From: Anaspis maculata
Lineage: Eukaryota > Arthropoda > Insecta > Coleoptera > Scraptiidae
Reading direction: 5' to 3'
NCBI GenBank assembly: GCA_949128115.1
Contig: OX421965.1
Span: 58,398,012 to 58,462,011, forward strand
DNA length: 64,000 bases
The notes below the pieces were generated by a model, which was not told the origin of the DNA, searched no databases, and saw only the letters and a program-made list of their open reading frames with translations. Below, piece after piece: positions 21,394-32,427 of this stretch (position 1 is its first letter; each line of letters opens with the position of its first letter). The position numbers were made by a program, and so were the translations under genes.

Positions 21394-21779
21394 TACAGCG
21401 TGTTCAACAATGATTGTCCTTGCCGCCTTTTCGAAATTTGGATCGCATTAGACATGCGCCGCTTCAATGAAATCATTTCACAATACCGTAGTAACGAAGT
21501 TGATAGACGTCACGTCATACTGACTGATATCAAATTTTAGGTTAACAGTGACGGCTCTGACTGCTGGTAAAAAGTGAACAAGCAACCTGACAGAACCGGA
21601 ACGGATCAGCTGTCAATGCCGTCACTGTTAACCTCAGTTTTTTTATCAGTCAGTGTGACGTGACGTCTATCAATTTCGTTACTACGGTATTCCAAAATGA
21701 TTTCATTGGAGCGGGGCATGTCTAATGCGGGCCAAATTTCGAAAAGGCGGCCAGGACAATCATTGTTAAACACGCTGTA
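21394..21779. mobile_element. 386-bp foldback MITE
   Basis: Two inverted arms of about 160 bp surround a 64-bp loop. The left arm starts TACAGCGTGTTCAACAATG and ends at GGTTAACAGTGACGG (21540-21554). The right arm starts CCGTCACTGTTAACC (21619-21633) and ends CATTGTTAAACACGCTGTA. The arms also share AAATTTCG and GACGTCACGTCA-like blocks with scattered mismatches. The element has no coding capacity. Confidence 0.85.
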
Positions 21780-21849
21780 TAAGTTTTTTTTGCGGTTCTC
21801 AGCATTCAGCAGATCGTAAGTTTCTAACTCTGACGCACCAGTGGCGGAA

Positions 21850-22065
21850 GCACGCCGTCAGTCGGTTACGAAATTCTTGTTTGTATACGAAATTTTCTAG
21901 CACGTCACTTTCATGTTTCGTGAATAGTGGATATCGCCCAATCCCTTGCGTCCTCTGCCTCGTGCAGAGCATGCGTTCAATCGGTTACGAAGTTCGTTTT
22001 CGTATCCGAATTTTGCGAGCACGCCACTTTCGTATTTCGTAAAAATCGACAAGCCCCTTGCGCAT
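21850..22065 (+). repeat. Degenerate tandem duplication, about 110 bp
   Basis: The block starting GTCAGTCGGTTACGAAATTC (about 21858) recurs near 21970 as GTTCAATCGGTTACGAAGTTC. Both continue through GCACGTCACTTTC or GCACGCCACTTTC, TTTCGT, and CCCTTGCG. Confidence 0.65.
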
Positions 22066-22312
22066 CCTACCCACAGCCGTGCCTATGCACAGCCCGCAAG
22101 CTAACATTGGCTTCGTACAAATACGAAAACCCTAGCCCTTGCGTAAAGTGTCGTATCTTTCTTGTCTTTGTCTAGCATAAAATATCTGCATCTTCCCCCT
22201 TCGTCGCTGAAATTTCAACAATATGGCGTCCTTCATCCACGGGCACGACTTCTCACGTTCGTTCTCGATTGCAAAGACGAATCACAATACGCAAGTTTAT
22301 ACAATAGATATA

Positions 22313-23133
22313 ATAGGCGATTGACCTTATTGGGGAAAATGGCCGTTTCGTCGAGGAAGTTCTAGGGAATTAATTTTCAGAAGAGGTGTAAGTTGCCGCA
22401 GACAGCGGCGTCTGTTACGTCAATTGGTGGCACGTCAAAACTGTCACTTTGCTGTCTTGTGCAGTCTCCTACAAGCAAACTTTTGTTCCTGTGAACCCTC
22501 GGGACCCCATAGGCTCTTTGTTGGGCCCCATGTTAATGACCAGCGTCGTCGCAGACCGTTCTCTAAATCATCCATAGCTTCCGCCCAAGGAAGAGCAACA
22601 GACTCTGTCACACCCGCACGGAGGGAAACACACAAGCCCGTCGACCAGCCTGCCAGCCAAGAAAAAATCACCTCGGGCTGGCCGTGCAGAGTCAACCACC
22701 ACCTACCTTTTTTCCTCGCTTTTTTCTAAAGACTTTCTGCTTGGACTTCAGCTGGAGATCCGCATTTTTCATTCTAACAAGCTCGCCGTAGCTACCTTTG
22801 TGTTCGCGACGTAAACGTTGTCTTTTTTTACCGCAATAATGTAGTGCATTGCTGAGGGCGTAGTCTTTCAGCTGCGCACCTCTGGAGCTAGATCTACTAC
22901 AAGCCTGCTAAATACGCTAACCATAACATGAAATAAGAGACACAAATGCAAACCCCTTTTCAGATTATTTCCACTTGTCAAATTTCCATGTCAATATGTG
23001 GGTATTGCAGGTATCCACTAGTGCCCACCTAGGCTACTAAACGTCGGAGTATGTTTTCCTCGCAAAAACGTCCTCTACGATCAAGTACCGAGCTCTACAT
23101 CAGGTGGCGTTTTTTAAATGTAAATCGCCTATA
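22313..23133 (+). mobile_element. TIR repeat element copy B, about 820 bp
   Basis: Second copy of the element at 20414-21263, in the same orientation about 1.9 kb away. It starts ATAGGCGATTGACCTTATTG and ends AATGTAAATCGCCTATA, so the terminal inverted repeat AGGCGATT is intact here. Small indels separate the copies, for instance in the region before the GACCAGCG landmark. Confidence 0.75.
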
Positions 23134-25002
23134 CGCAAGCTTCCTATATGAAATTCATAAACAGACGGCGTGCTCCCCGTACAGGTCTGGCTCTCCGTTC
23201 ATCGAGATCACAACGCCATCACCTAAAGAATTCAAAGACACGCATACCATCTCTGTGGATCACAAAGGACACCCAGCACATGTAGGTAAACTTAGAAACG
23301 CGCAAGAGCTCCGTCCAAGTTCTAGCCTCATCCCACCAGGTCTTGAATCCTGATTTCCGAGGCCACAAGCATCAACAGAGGGCAAACACACTCCGAGGCC
23401 AACGACGCTCATAGATTCCAGGCATCCAATCTCTGAGGCAAAGTCTCATCCTGGAGACGGACAGATTTCATCGGTGATAGATCACGAGTGGATCGAGGCG
23501 GGCTTATCTTTGAGTCTCATCCCGTGACAAAGCCGTAGCTTCTCTTTCAACAAAACCCCAGCGCAATATGAACAAGATTGAAGAAGCAGACGGCAGCGTC
23601 TCTATCCTTATCCATAACGACAGGGAACGGACTATACTGCATGTTGACCGAGCAGCAAGTCGGTGAGCTGTTTGTCGAGTTACAGTGAGCTAATATTATC
23701 GTATTACGCTGTGCGTTTCAAGCCTCGTGATGGAACCCCTTCAAAATCGTTTTGTTAGCCTTCGCTCATTCTTCTGTAGAAATTAAATCGTTGGCGTCCT
23801 CTTTTAATCATCTCTCGACTGGAGGCCGCAGCTGGTCCGATACTATACTTGCATTTATTGATTTTTCTCGTTCATTTTGTCGCGAAATAAATGCGCTGCA
23901 TGAGCTTCACAACAAACACTGCATTCACAAAATAGACTAGCAGATACGAGATGTCTACAAAACTTAAGTCGGTATAAAGTTATATATTGAAAAAAACGGA
24001 AACAATATAAGCAATTGGACAAAATGTTTTTTTCTCAACAAAAAGGTGAAAAATAGAGACTTCTAGGACATCGAGACAAAGCGCATTTTTTGCTTGGCAT
24101 CACGTGGATAAAAAATGTCTCTTTTCAGCCCAACAATGGAGAGCCGTTGTTACCGTCGGCTACATGATGTCATGCCCACGTTTCTACACCTCTACCACGG
24201 TATAGATTACACGCGGCGAACCGAATTTAAAACCTACTCAAAATCCTAATCAACTTTACTTCTAAACACCTGTCGCCATAAATTACCGGCACATTTGAAT
24301 ACCATCATATAGGTAGGTAAGTATATGATGTCCTGGGAAAAATCCATCTATGCGGCTACTCTATGCCTAATGTGTGTTGTTCATATCCACTGCTGCTATC
24401 AGAGGTCACCGGAATTTGACAGCCGCCACTGCAATAAATTAACAAATAATCGGCCAGCGCAAGAGTAGCTCGCAAGAGTCCAGCGCACATCAAGCAATTT
24501 AACCAATTTGATTTGTTATTAGGCTTTAATGGCGAAGAGCGTATACACCGCGTGGCAGCGGCAAACAACCGGTTGCATCGATTAGCCTCCTCTTTGGCGC
24601 GTTAATGCAACGTTTTATTGTTAATCAATCAAATCGCGGCGCAATAATTGCTCAAATAACCTCCGGAATTTATGCACGGCCACTTGAAATATGTTAATGA
24701 CAATACTGCGACCAAAAAAATCCTCTTCATTTTTGTAGCACTGATGGTCATCAGGCGTGAGAATGCATGTGTTGTCAAACTTTGCCATGCATGAAAATAG
24801 CTTCGGCTACCGCTGATGGTGATTCCAACTTTGACCTTTGATAACCCTCTGTGTTTTGAAAAGCAGCACTGATTTATTTTGTAACTTGCGAACTAGTTTT
24901 GTGTGAACCATTTTGAGTTGAAGTAAGTTCATGCGCTTAAAAGCCCATTTGAAAAGATCAGTTGATAGCCCACATTTTTATCAATACCTACATCATTTTC
25001 AG
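23134..25002. other. Upstream region of LRR gene, no recognised gene
   Basis: No ORF, tRNA or repeat is supported. The last bases (about 24990-25002, CATCATTTTCAG) look like a splice acceptor directly before the first exon of the LRR gene, so an untranslated 5' exon and promoter may lie in this stretch. Confidence 0.4.
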
Positions 25003-25156
25003 GATGATCAAGCACCTCTTTTTCCTCGCTTTCCTTGGTGCTTCAGCACTGCATGAAACACGAGTTAGTGATTGGATGCTGAGGGTGGCACGAGAAAGAC
25101 GCGGCATCGAGGCAAACGCTGACATCGGACTTCAAAGTCTTGTCGTCGTCAACAGT
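25003..25156 (+). pseudogene. Secreted LRR protein, 5' part (signal peptide)
   Basis: A likely splice acceptor ends at 25002 and ATG 25004 follows. The first 16 residues, MIKHLFFLAFLGASAL, form a clear signal peptide. About 35 further residues follow, ending SLVVVNS. The frame then runs into the CR1-like tail and stops at 25168. The open frame resumes in phase at 28541. I read the two parts as one gene of about 279 residues broken by the element. If some haplotypes lack the element, the gene there would be whole. Confidence 0.68.
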
Positions 25157-25326
25157 AATAATAAATAATAAATAATAATAAATAAAGAATTTATTGTGTA
25201 AAAGGTACACAAAAGGTGAGATTCAGCTCAACGGCTGATCTTCCGTCTCACCGAAAATTATGTAAAACATAAAATACAAAAACAGAAAACACATAATATG
25301 CAATAAAGTTCTGAAGCAACGTACAA

Positions 25327-28080
25327 TTACAAAAAAGCGTTGTGGTCGGAGTTGAGAAACTCGTCCCACGAGTAGTAAGCCTCCTTGATCAACAGTTTCT
25401 TGACATGGCTTTTGAATGACAATAAGGGTAACTTCTCCCTTCTGAAGATTCTGATGGCATGATAATTACTGGCCATCCGAGACCGGGTAAGCCGCAGAGG
25501 AGCTGGACGCAAAAGCTGCCTATTCCTTGTATCGTGCACATGGATATCCGTATTCGCGGAGTACTCTGATAAGTTGCTTTTGACGTGGACCAAGCACTGG
25601 AAGATATAAAGGCAAGGCAAGGTCATGATTTTCAGTCTGACAAAATGTGGCCGACAATCGTCTCTGTCGCCAATACCCGCAACAACACGAAGAGCTCTTC
25701 TTTGTAAACGGAAAATGTAGGATCTCACCGACGAGTGACCCCATACAACTAACGCATGCGACAAGTGAGTCTCAATGACAGAAAAATAAGCGTTACGCAA
25801 TACAGAGCCCGACACACAGTCCGAGATACTACGCAGCAAGTAAATTTGTCTTGACAACTTGGTCCCCAAAACATCTTCATATTTGTCCCACAACAGTCCG
25901 GAGTCTATGTGCAGTCCCAGAAACTTAGCCGATCCCTCCAGGTCCACATCACCGACTCTATTCAAAGTAAACAAAACACTAGCAGATTTGTCATTATTAA
26001 GGCTCAGCCTATTCAAAGCAAACCAACGTGTAGCTAGCCCTCTCAAACTGGCGTCGAGACAGACAGCATTCTCAAGTCCTGGAGCCGAACTGCATAGAAC
26101 TGTGTCATCAGCGAACAACCTGATAGCCCCATCGACATGTTCGAAAGGTAAGTCATTGATATAAATCAGAAACAGTGTCGGTCCAAGCACGAAACCTTGG
26201 GGAACTCCATGATCAACCGGGAGCGGAGAAGACGTGGTGGAACCATGGCAAACCAATTGAGATCATCGGGCAAGATAAGACGAGATCATTCTACAAGCTG
26301 TGGGGTGAACATTATAGAAGGAAAGTTTGCGGAGTAAGACGGAATGAGAGACGCAGTCGAATGCCTTGCCGACATCGAGAAACGTAGACACACCACAGTC
26401 TCCCTCCTCAAAGCCATCAACCAACCTCCTAACATAGTCCAACAACGCCTGGGATGTAGATCTGCCCCGCCTGAAACCAAACTGCTTCTCTGAAAACAAA
26501 CGGTTGGTCTCAAAGTGAGCAACGAGCTGACCATTCATCACCCTTTCGAGGATTTTAGAAAAGACCGGCAACATAGATATGGATCGATAGTTACCCAGAT
26601 CACTGATATCACCCTTGTTCTTGAAAACGGGTATTACTAAAGCTCTTTTCAAACAGTCTCGAAAAGTAGCAGATGTTATGCATAAATTGATCAGCTTGGT
26701 CAATGGGACTATAACAAGATCAGCAATACCCTTCAGGAGTTGAACACTCAGCCCAAAGACATCTCTGGACCTGCTATTCTTCAAACTGAAGACAATATCT
26801 CGAACCGAGCCACAAAATACCTCCTCAAACCTAAAATATCTCATCCGACGCAATGTCGAGTTCAAACGTTTGTTGTCTGCCATCATATGAACAGGATCGA
26901 TCGATGTTGGAGGCAACTTCTTGAGTAATTCGTCAGCTATACCAGTGAAATAGGAATTGAGTTTGTCGGGAGACACACTCAAAGCATCGTTTGTGCGAGA
27001 TACATTGGCTCCACGGTTCATGCTAATAATCTGCCACATTGCTTTGGTCTTGTTACTCTTGGAATTGATGTAGTTGCTGTTTGAATCTATCTTGGCACGC
27101 CTGAGAGCATCCCGGTAGCGATTCCTGGAAACATTACGCAGCCTGAGCACATCAGGATCGGATGTCTTGATATAAAGGCTGTTATACTTTGTAAGGTCTT
27201 TTCTCATAACTTTCAGAGACTGTGAGTACCATTCAACATTAATGTCTGTTCTGGCACCATGAACCATCATCACCTTCTCAGGAAATGCAATAAGAGACTG
27301 ATTTCGAATAGTTTCCAGAAAAGCAGAAAACCTGTAGCCTACATCGCACCCAGCATCACCAACAAAACTCCAGTCGGTCTCGCTTATGGAATGGAAGAAA
27401 GTCATTTTACCAGACTGGGTGATAGGACGCACCATTCTGCAAACTGGGACCGACGCAGCAGACCTCCTGAAGCTGTATGAAATCATCTGCATGTGGTGGT
27501 CGGATATATGCGACGGAATAACCTGAGGGCCGAGCTCGTCAGCAGGACAGTTAGTAAAAATGCCATCAATGATAGTTCAGGAAGTAGCAGTTACCCTAGT
27601 GAATTCGTTAATACAATTTTTCAGGCCAAATGATAAGAAGGTGTTAGTGACCAGTGCCGCCTGATTGGACTTCGATTGTAAATCAAAGTTGACATTGTAA
27701 TCACCACAGAGAAAAACCGGCTTTCCAGAACTGCACACTACAGACAACAAGTTCTCAATTCTTCCATTAAACACCTCCAGATCTGCGGCCGGAGCTCTGC
27801 ATATGCAACCCACAATAATTTTTGGACACGCCAGCTCAATCAGGGACCACTCAAAAACTGAGTCCAAAGGGCAGGCATCCCCAATCTTCTTGACCCGAAA
27901 GCCGTGTCGGTTGTGCACGAATATGGCCACTCCACCACCCCTTTTGTCCTGCCTTGAATGACAGGCACCCAGGTTATACTTGGGAATATTGATGAAGGGC
28001 ACCTCATCACAGCAACACCAGGTCTCGGAAAGGCAAACAATATCTGGAAAATGCAAATCGATTAAAAGAGCTTCCAATTC
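25327..28080 (-). pseudogene. CR1-like ORF2 (endonuclease and reverse transcriptase), two in-frame stops
   Basis: The frame from 28077 down to 25327 is one continuous reading frame broken only by two TGA codons, near 27577 and near 26264. The endonuclease starts in the adjoining frame as LRICHLNIRS; a single frameshift near 28082 separates it from LLIDLHFPDIVCLSETW. It continues with GGGVAIFVH, FLCGDYNVN, IIDGIFTN and SDHH. Reverse transcriptase shows IPVFKNKG, NYRSISMLP, EKQFGFRRGRST, FLDVGKAFDC, GVPQGFVLGP, LIYINDLP and the catalytic FADDTVLC. LIYINDLP points to the CR1/L2 group. Catalytic residues are intact, so decay is recent. Confidence 0.88.
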
Positions 28081-28082
28081 TA

Positions 28083-28537
28083 ATACTTTGTTACGTGACT
28101 TCTAATATTCAAGTGACATATCCTCAAGTCAGATTTGGAGTCACTCACTGACGTCAGGATGCAGCTTTCTTGTTTCCCCAGGGGTGAAAAACGCGTCACG
28201 CGAACACCAGAGGGCCATCTAATAGGGTCCATTATTTTAGGCTGATTCTCTAGAAACACATTAACCTTGAATGCAGCGTAGTTGGCAGTGAATGCAGGTT
28301 TAATAAGTTCACACTGAAACTCAGGAAAGTCTTCCTTGAACATGTTCGACAACTGTTCAGATGTAGTATCCAGAGCAAATCTTGAGGCATACAGATAAGC
28401 CATCCTGGGAACGGCCTTAATAGTGGATCCTTCGGTGTTGTTGTTACCAATAATAGTAGGCGAGCGCGCAGATTTATTGAAATGTTTCCTATTTGCCTTC
28501 TTCCAAGGCTCATCCGGGTAGGTTTTACATCCGGGCA
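28083..28537 (-). pseudogene. CR1-like ORF1 C-terminal fragment
   Basis: The minus frame contains MAYLYASRFALDTT, LIKPAFTANYAAFKVNV and DPIRWPSGVRVTRF, a pattern I associate with the C-terminal RNA-binding domain of CR1-group ORF1 proteins. It reads without a break into the start of the endonuclease (LRICHLNIRS), so ORF1 end and ORF2 start overlap or are fused here. The N-terminus is missing because of 5' truncation. Confidence 0.7.
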
Positions 28538-28540
28538 AGT

Positions 28541-29227
28541 CAAATGAAATCCATTGACAAAAGAGAACTATGCGAACATCTAGTTGAAACAATCGACATT
28601 CATCAAAACAGAGACTTCCCAAAAATTACAAAGAAGTCGCTCAGAAGCTGCTCTGAAATTAAAGAGATACGTATCTATTACAATCCGGGACTGAAAAAAA
28701 ACGCTTTTGCAGATCTGTCTACGCTGCAAGTCCTAGTTTTCGTAAAACTGGACTACAAGCACGTGACTCAAATTCTGACACGAAATCTCATCTTGCTAAA
28801 GAACCTCACCATCAGCTTCTGTGGCGTGAATGAAATCGATCAGAACGCTTTCAGCTCTTTGGGTAATCTCGAGAATCTCGATCTAAGCCACAACAAATTG
28901 AGCATGGTGGACGGATTGTTCGAGAAGCTCGACAAGCTGAAGAGCTTGCTCTTGCACGGAAACCAGCTCACAAGCTTTCCTTGGGACGAGCTGAAAAATT
29001 TGGGAGAGCTTGAGTGGTTCACTCTGGACAAAAACAACATTACTGATTACAACGTCGATAAGATCGTCAAGTATTTGCCAAAGTTGAAGGTGATATTTGT
29101 AGATTTTCAAGGAATGCCCTGCAGCATTGTAAACATGTTGAGGAATGAGTTCAGGACGGAAGCCGGGCGTGTCACAGTTCACGAACATAAAATCGGGATC
29201 GGTCGTATTCCGCATTGCCCCGTTTAA
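28541..29227 (+). pseudogene. Secreted LRR protein, 3' part (leucine-rich repeats)
   Basis: An open frame of about 228 residues carries leucine-rich repeats: LSTLQVLVF, LTISFCGVNEIDQNAF, LGNLENLDLSHNKLSMVDG, LDKLKSLLLHGNQLTSFPW and LGELEWFTLDKNNI, about 24 residues apart. A C-terminal flank with single cysteines follows (MPCSIVNML, PHCPV) and ends at TAA 29225-29227. LRR proteins of this kind act outside the cell in binding; the specific partner cannot be told. The segment joins the signal-peptide part at 25004-25156 in the same reading frame once the CR1-like element is removed. As it stands it has no start codon of its own with a signal peptide, so it is probably not secreted even if expressed. 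A possible AATAAA lies at 29695. Confidence 0.8.
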
Positions 29228-29363
29228 AGTTCTCTGGTTCCGCTGACCGCTGGAGCTTGAGTTTTTCCTCGTTAGATCTACTTACTCATGTACGTTACGT
29301 GTTGAATTTTTTTTTGATAAGTAGTTGGTATTCGTAATGTTAGAATGGAATATAATGAATGTC

Positions 29364-29444
29364 AACCATCCGATATGTGGCTAATTGGTACAAATGTAAC
29401 CAAAAGCCAAAAAAAAAAAAAAAAAAAAAAACCATCCGATATGT
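29364..29444 (+). mobile_element. 51-bp poly-A retro-insertion with 15-bp TSD
   Basis: The direct repeat AACCATCCGATATGT occurs at 29364-29378 and 29430-29444. Between them lie 30 bp beginning GGCTAATTGG and then a run of about 21 A residues. This is the footprint of target-primed reverse transcription of a very short polyadenylated RNA end. The RNA source is not recognised. Confidence 0.85.
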
Positions 29445-29713
29445 CACTTCAGCAAGGACAGATACCATGCAAGCTAAACATTGCACGAGTATCTCCAGAA
29501 TCATGTCAGCGGACAGGTGTCAATGGGACCTTGCAATGGGGGGTCGATTATTCAAACTCACGTAGATGGCGCCAATGTTCCATGTGGATGACCGTCGGTC
29601 ACGGGTTGCGTTGGTTGTCATTGCTGGGAATGTCAAATTTGCGAGATCGGTCACTCGTCGTGGTGCGTAGATAATCAACAGCCGGAAATTTTAAAATAAA
29701 TTGTCAACCTCAA

Positions 29714-29924
29714 AAAAGTTTTAAAAAAAAGTTTGTTTTCCTCCTTATCGGCTTCTTCAACGCCATAGGAGTTATTTGCGTTTATTTATAATTTAATACA
29801 TTTGAAAAAACCTCGATTAACGCAAAATGTGGACAGCACAAAACACCCAGACATAACTAGGAATCGAACCTAGGACCAACCGTACCACAGGCTGATGCAC
29901 GACCACCTGTGCTACGGGGCCGTC
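29714..29924 (-). mobile_element. tRNA-derived SINE, 211 bp
   Basis: Minus-strand reading begins GGCCCCGTAGCACAGGTGG (A box) and has the B box GGTTCGATTCC about 50 bp on. The acceptor stem cannot close at the 3' side, so it is a SINE head and not a tRNA gene. A body of about 130 bp ends in an A/T-rich tail. The flanks are a perfect 15-bp duplication, AATTGTCAACCTCAA, at 29699-29713 and 29925-29939. Confidence 0.87.
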
Positions 29925-29939
29925 AATTGTCAACCTCAA

Positions 29940-31898
29940 CAAATGGGGTATCAGTTTTCAACTATGACTAACTTCGCTTTGTCCATGAATGAATCCCAAA
30001 GAGGATTCAAAGTAGTGTTACAAATCTGAATTATAAATCAAGACATGAAATGACGGACGTCGGTCGCTGAAGCGTCAGCGCCATCAACATTGTCGAAATC
30101 TGTGTTGTCGAATTTGCCCACAACGGTTGTGGCGCCCCCAGCGTGTGAAAGTGGTGGTGCAAGGTCCCATTCAAGGGCTTGATGCAAGAACTGTCTATGT
30201 TACATTTTCAAATTGGTTCAAAAATCGTAAAAAACAAACTTCGACTGTATGATTTTGTCCTATTTGAGCATCTATTGTAGTAGAAGTCAAAGCACGTGAA
30301 GTTTTTTTCAGTACCTAAATAATAAAACGATCCTGCGTGGTTTTTGGAACAGGATACAGGCAAATTGCCACGTTTTCAAAAATGTCGGATGGTCGTAGCT
30401 CTTGCACCAAACCCTTCAATTTGGCTTGCGGGCGGTTGCAGCTCTTGCACCAAATCTTTCTTGCTTTCGGGAAATTTGGACTGAACAAGTCACAGCTTGC
30501 CATTCCCAGCCTACCAACAAGACTATTCGGTTTAATTTTTTGCCTTGGGCTACCTCATGTCAACGTGATGGCCCCAGGCAACTTCCATACCAAGTACTTC
30601 GCCACATGTCTCCTGATGGAATATCACAGAAAATACTTCAACTTTATCCCCGAGCAGCCCACATGCCAAAGACTTCACCCATCACCCATTGGAAACACGT
30701 AGTTGGATTCTCGCCCGCGGGAAGTCGCTGTACTTGCTTGAGATTTCGATCCCTGTCTTCTGATGGACCAGACTCATTACTGAAAGCCCCCAACCTTGTA
30801 CCTCAGCCTTAAACGTCCCGCCAGCTCATATACTAAGAGCCCTCCTACTTGAGCCTCCTCTCCTGAGCAACTCCTACACAGCCAATTTCGAGTTCTGTCA
30901 TCCATAAGCCCCTGTAATGGTGATATGTATAGCCCAGGAGTGGAGTTGAAGGTTTTACCTAGGAATGAAATGTACAGGGTGAGACTGATTTTTGGTCGAG
31001 TGACTGTTTTGGCCATAGGAAACGACAGAGTAATTATCAAAATTCTATATAAGGTTCTCGTGCTGACATCCTGAATTATCCAGACCTGGAGTTCTGAAAA
31101 CCCAGAATATACATAGTTGAAAGTCTCTCCGAGAGTGGACGGTTGGCACTGGAATACTCTAGATATGGTTGCAAACTGAAGACGGGAATCATAACTTTGA
31201 GTTCGATCTCCTTTCACATAGAAGTTTGCGCCCCCGTCTTTAACTCAGAACTGAACTGCCTACTGCTTGCTTTGGTTTCGACTTGCTCCTTGTCCCTACG
31301 CATTTTCCCGAAACGTCCTCGAACGTTATTTAACCATTCCATTCCAGCATATTCCCGATCCAGAATCTGTTTCTAGTATAACCGCAAAATCTGTTGAACT
31401 TCGCGAATATTCCATGAAGCTTGTGCTATACGGCTCCTTCGCCAATAATTGTCCAGGTTTGGAACTTATGGTGCAATTCTCTAAAAAATTACATTCCATA
31501 AAGGCTCTGTTACGTTGTTATTACCTAGGCAACAGCCAATGGCCGACACAAATTTTTACACAACAGAGGGTTTATGGAATGCTATTTTTTACAGAATAGC
31601 ACCATTATTCTCAAGTCACAGTCTCCAGCTGATATCGTAACAGTATGATTTCATTTAGACAGACAGACATAATGGCCATGCCACCTGTGGAGATTCCGGT
31701 TCCTTCTGTACCTGGTATCGTTTCCTTCTGCTAAATAGGGCCTAAGTCTGCAGTGACCAGTGACGGAAAAATAAGACTCAGCAGTCCAGGAAATCCAGAT
31801 GATGAATCTTCGTGCTAAACAAATTACGAAAACCCTTCCCATTGAGTAGGACCTCAGCAGATAAAAGCTGGCTGAAGTTCCTACTTCTACGAGCATAT
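29940..31898. other. Intergenic, no recognised gene
   Basis: Open frames near 30337-30812 are short and unlike any family I know. A single TACAGGGTGAG motif occurs near 30973. Nothing else is supported. Confidence 0.4.
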
Positions 31899-32427
31899 TG
31901 TTACGTATTCCGCTCACGGGTTTGTTTAAAATTGAGACGATCGTTTTAAAACACACGCTGTTCATCACCTCGTACTACAGTGAATAACCGCCAACAATTA
32001 TTTCGCTTAGGAATATCGCTGGTACTACTTCGCTTCTCTCGCTCTCGATCACTCCCAATTCTATACCACTCGTAGGCTGAGGATCGGTGCCTTATATAGG
32101 TACGAGTGGTACGACTAGTTAATCTCGAATGTTCCATAGGTTATTCAGCAAATTCCACAGTGACCCGGCATATGGTTTCTAGGCGACTCCTAAATAATCT
32201 TACACCTTTCGCCTGTCAACCACCGCATTCCCAACCTGCGGTGAAGCCGGCACCTCCGCCAAAATGGACAACATGTCCTAACTCACTGCTGAAGTCTCCA
32301 TTCAGTTCCACGGGCCAAAGCCTACACGTATGTTCTGGAATGTACTAGAGCTCTACACTTGTACACTGCGATCTAATGGGAAGAGTCTAGAAAGATGGCG
32401 TGTTCTCCAAAATCGTCGCTCGTAACA
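31899..32427 (-). mobile_element. Solo LTR, about 529 bp
   Basis: The sequence starts TGTTACGTATTCC and ends CTCGTAACA, the TG...CA ends with the inverted repeat TGTTACG/CGTAACA common in arthropod Ty3/gypsy LTRs. On the minus strand a TATA box, TATATAAG, occurs near 32092-32099 with start-site-like sequence after it, so the LTR reads leftward. Flanks are ATAT and GTAT, a 4-bp target duplication with one mismatch. No internal gypsy sequence adjoins it, so it is a solo LTR. Confidence 0.68.

Larger units (their letters stand above)
25157..28540 (-). mobile_element. 5'-truncated CR1-like non-LTR retrotransposon
   Basis: The element lies on the minus strand. Its 3' end is an ATT-type simple repeat (25157-25187), and its 5' end lies inside ORF1 near 28537. 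It is bounded by the LRR gene on both sides and flanked by only AGT on each side (25154-25156 and 28538-28540), so the target duplication is minimal or absent, as known for CR1 and L2 group elements. The order of domains is ORF1 C-terminal domain, AP endonuclease, reverse transcriptase. Confidence 0.85.

Noticed and set aside
22280..23145. Long target duplication ATACGCAAG around TIR copy B
   Set aside because: The left copy lies about 20 bp away from the element end and the match fails after nine bases.
25157..25187. CRISPR-like or telomere-like repeat
   Set aside because: It is the ATT-type simple-sequence tail of the CR1-like element.
29853..29924. Functional tRNA gene on the minus strand
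   Set aside because: A and B boxes are good, but the 3' side does not pair with GGCCCCG to form an acceptor stem, and 15-bp duplications show a SINE.
30337..30812. Host gene exon on the plus strand
   Set aside because: Two overlapping frames are open and neither resembles a known protein.
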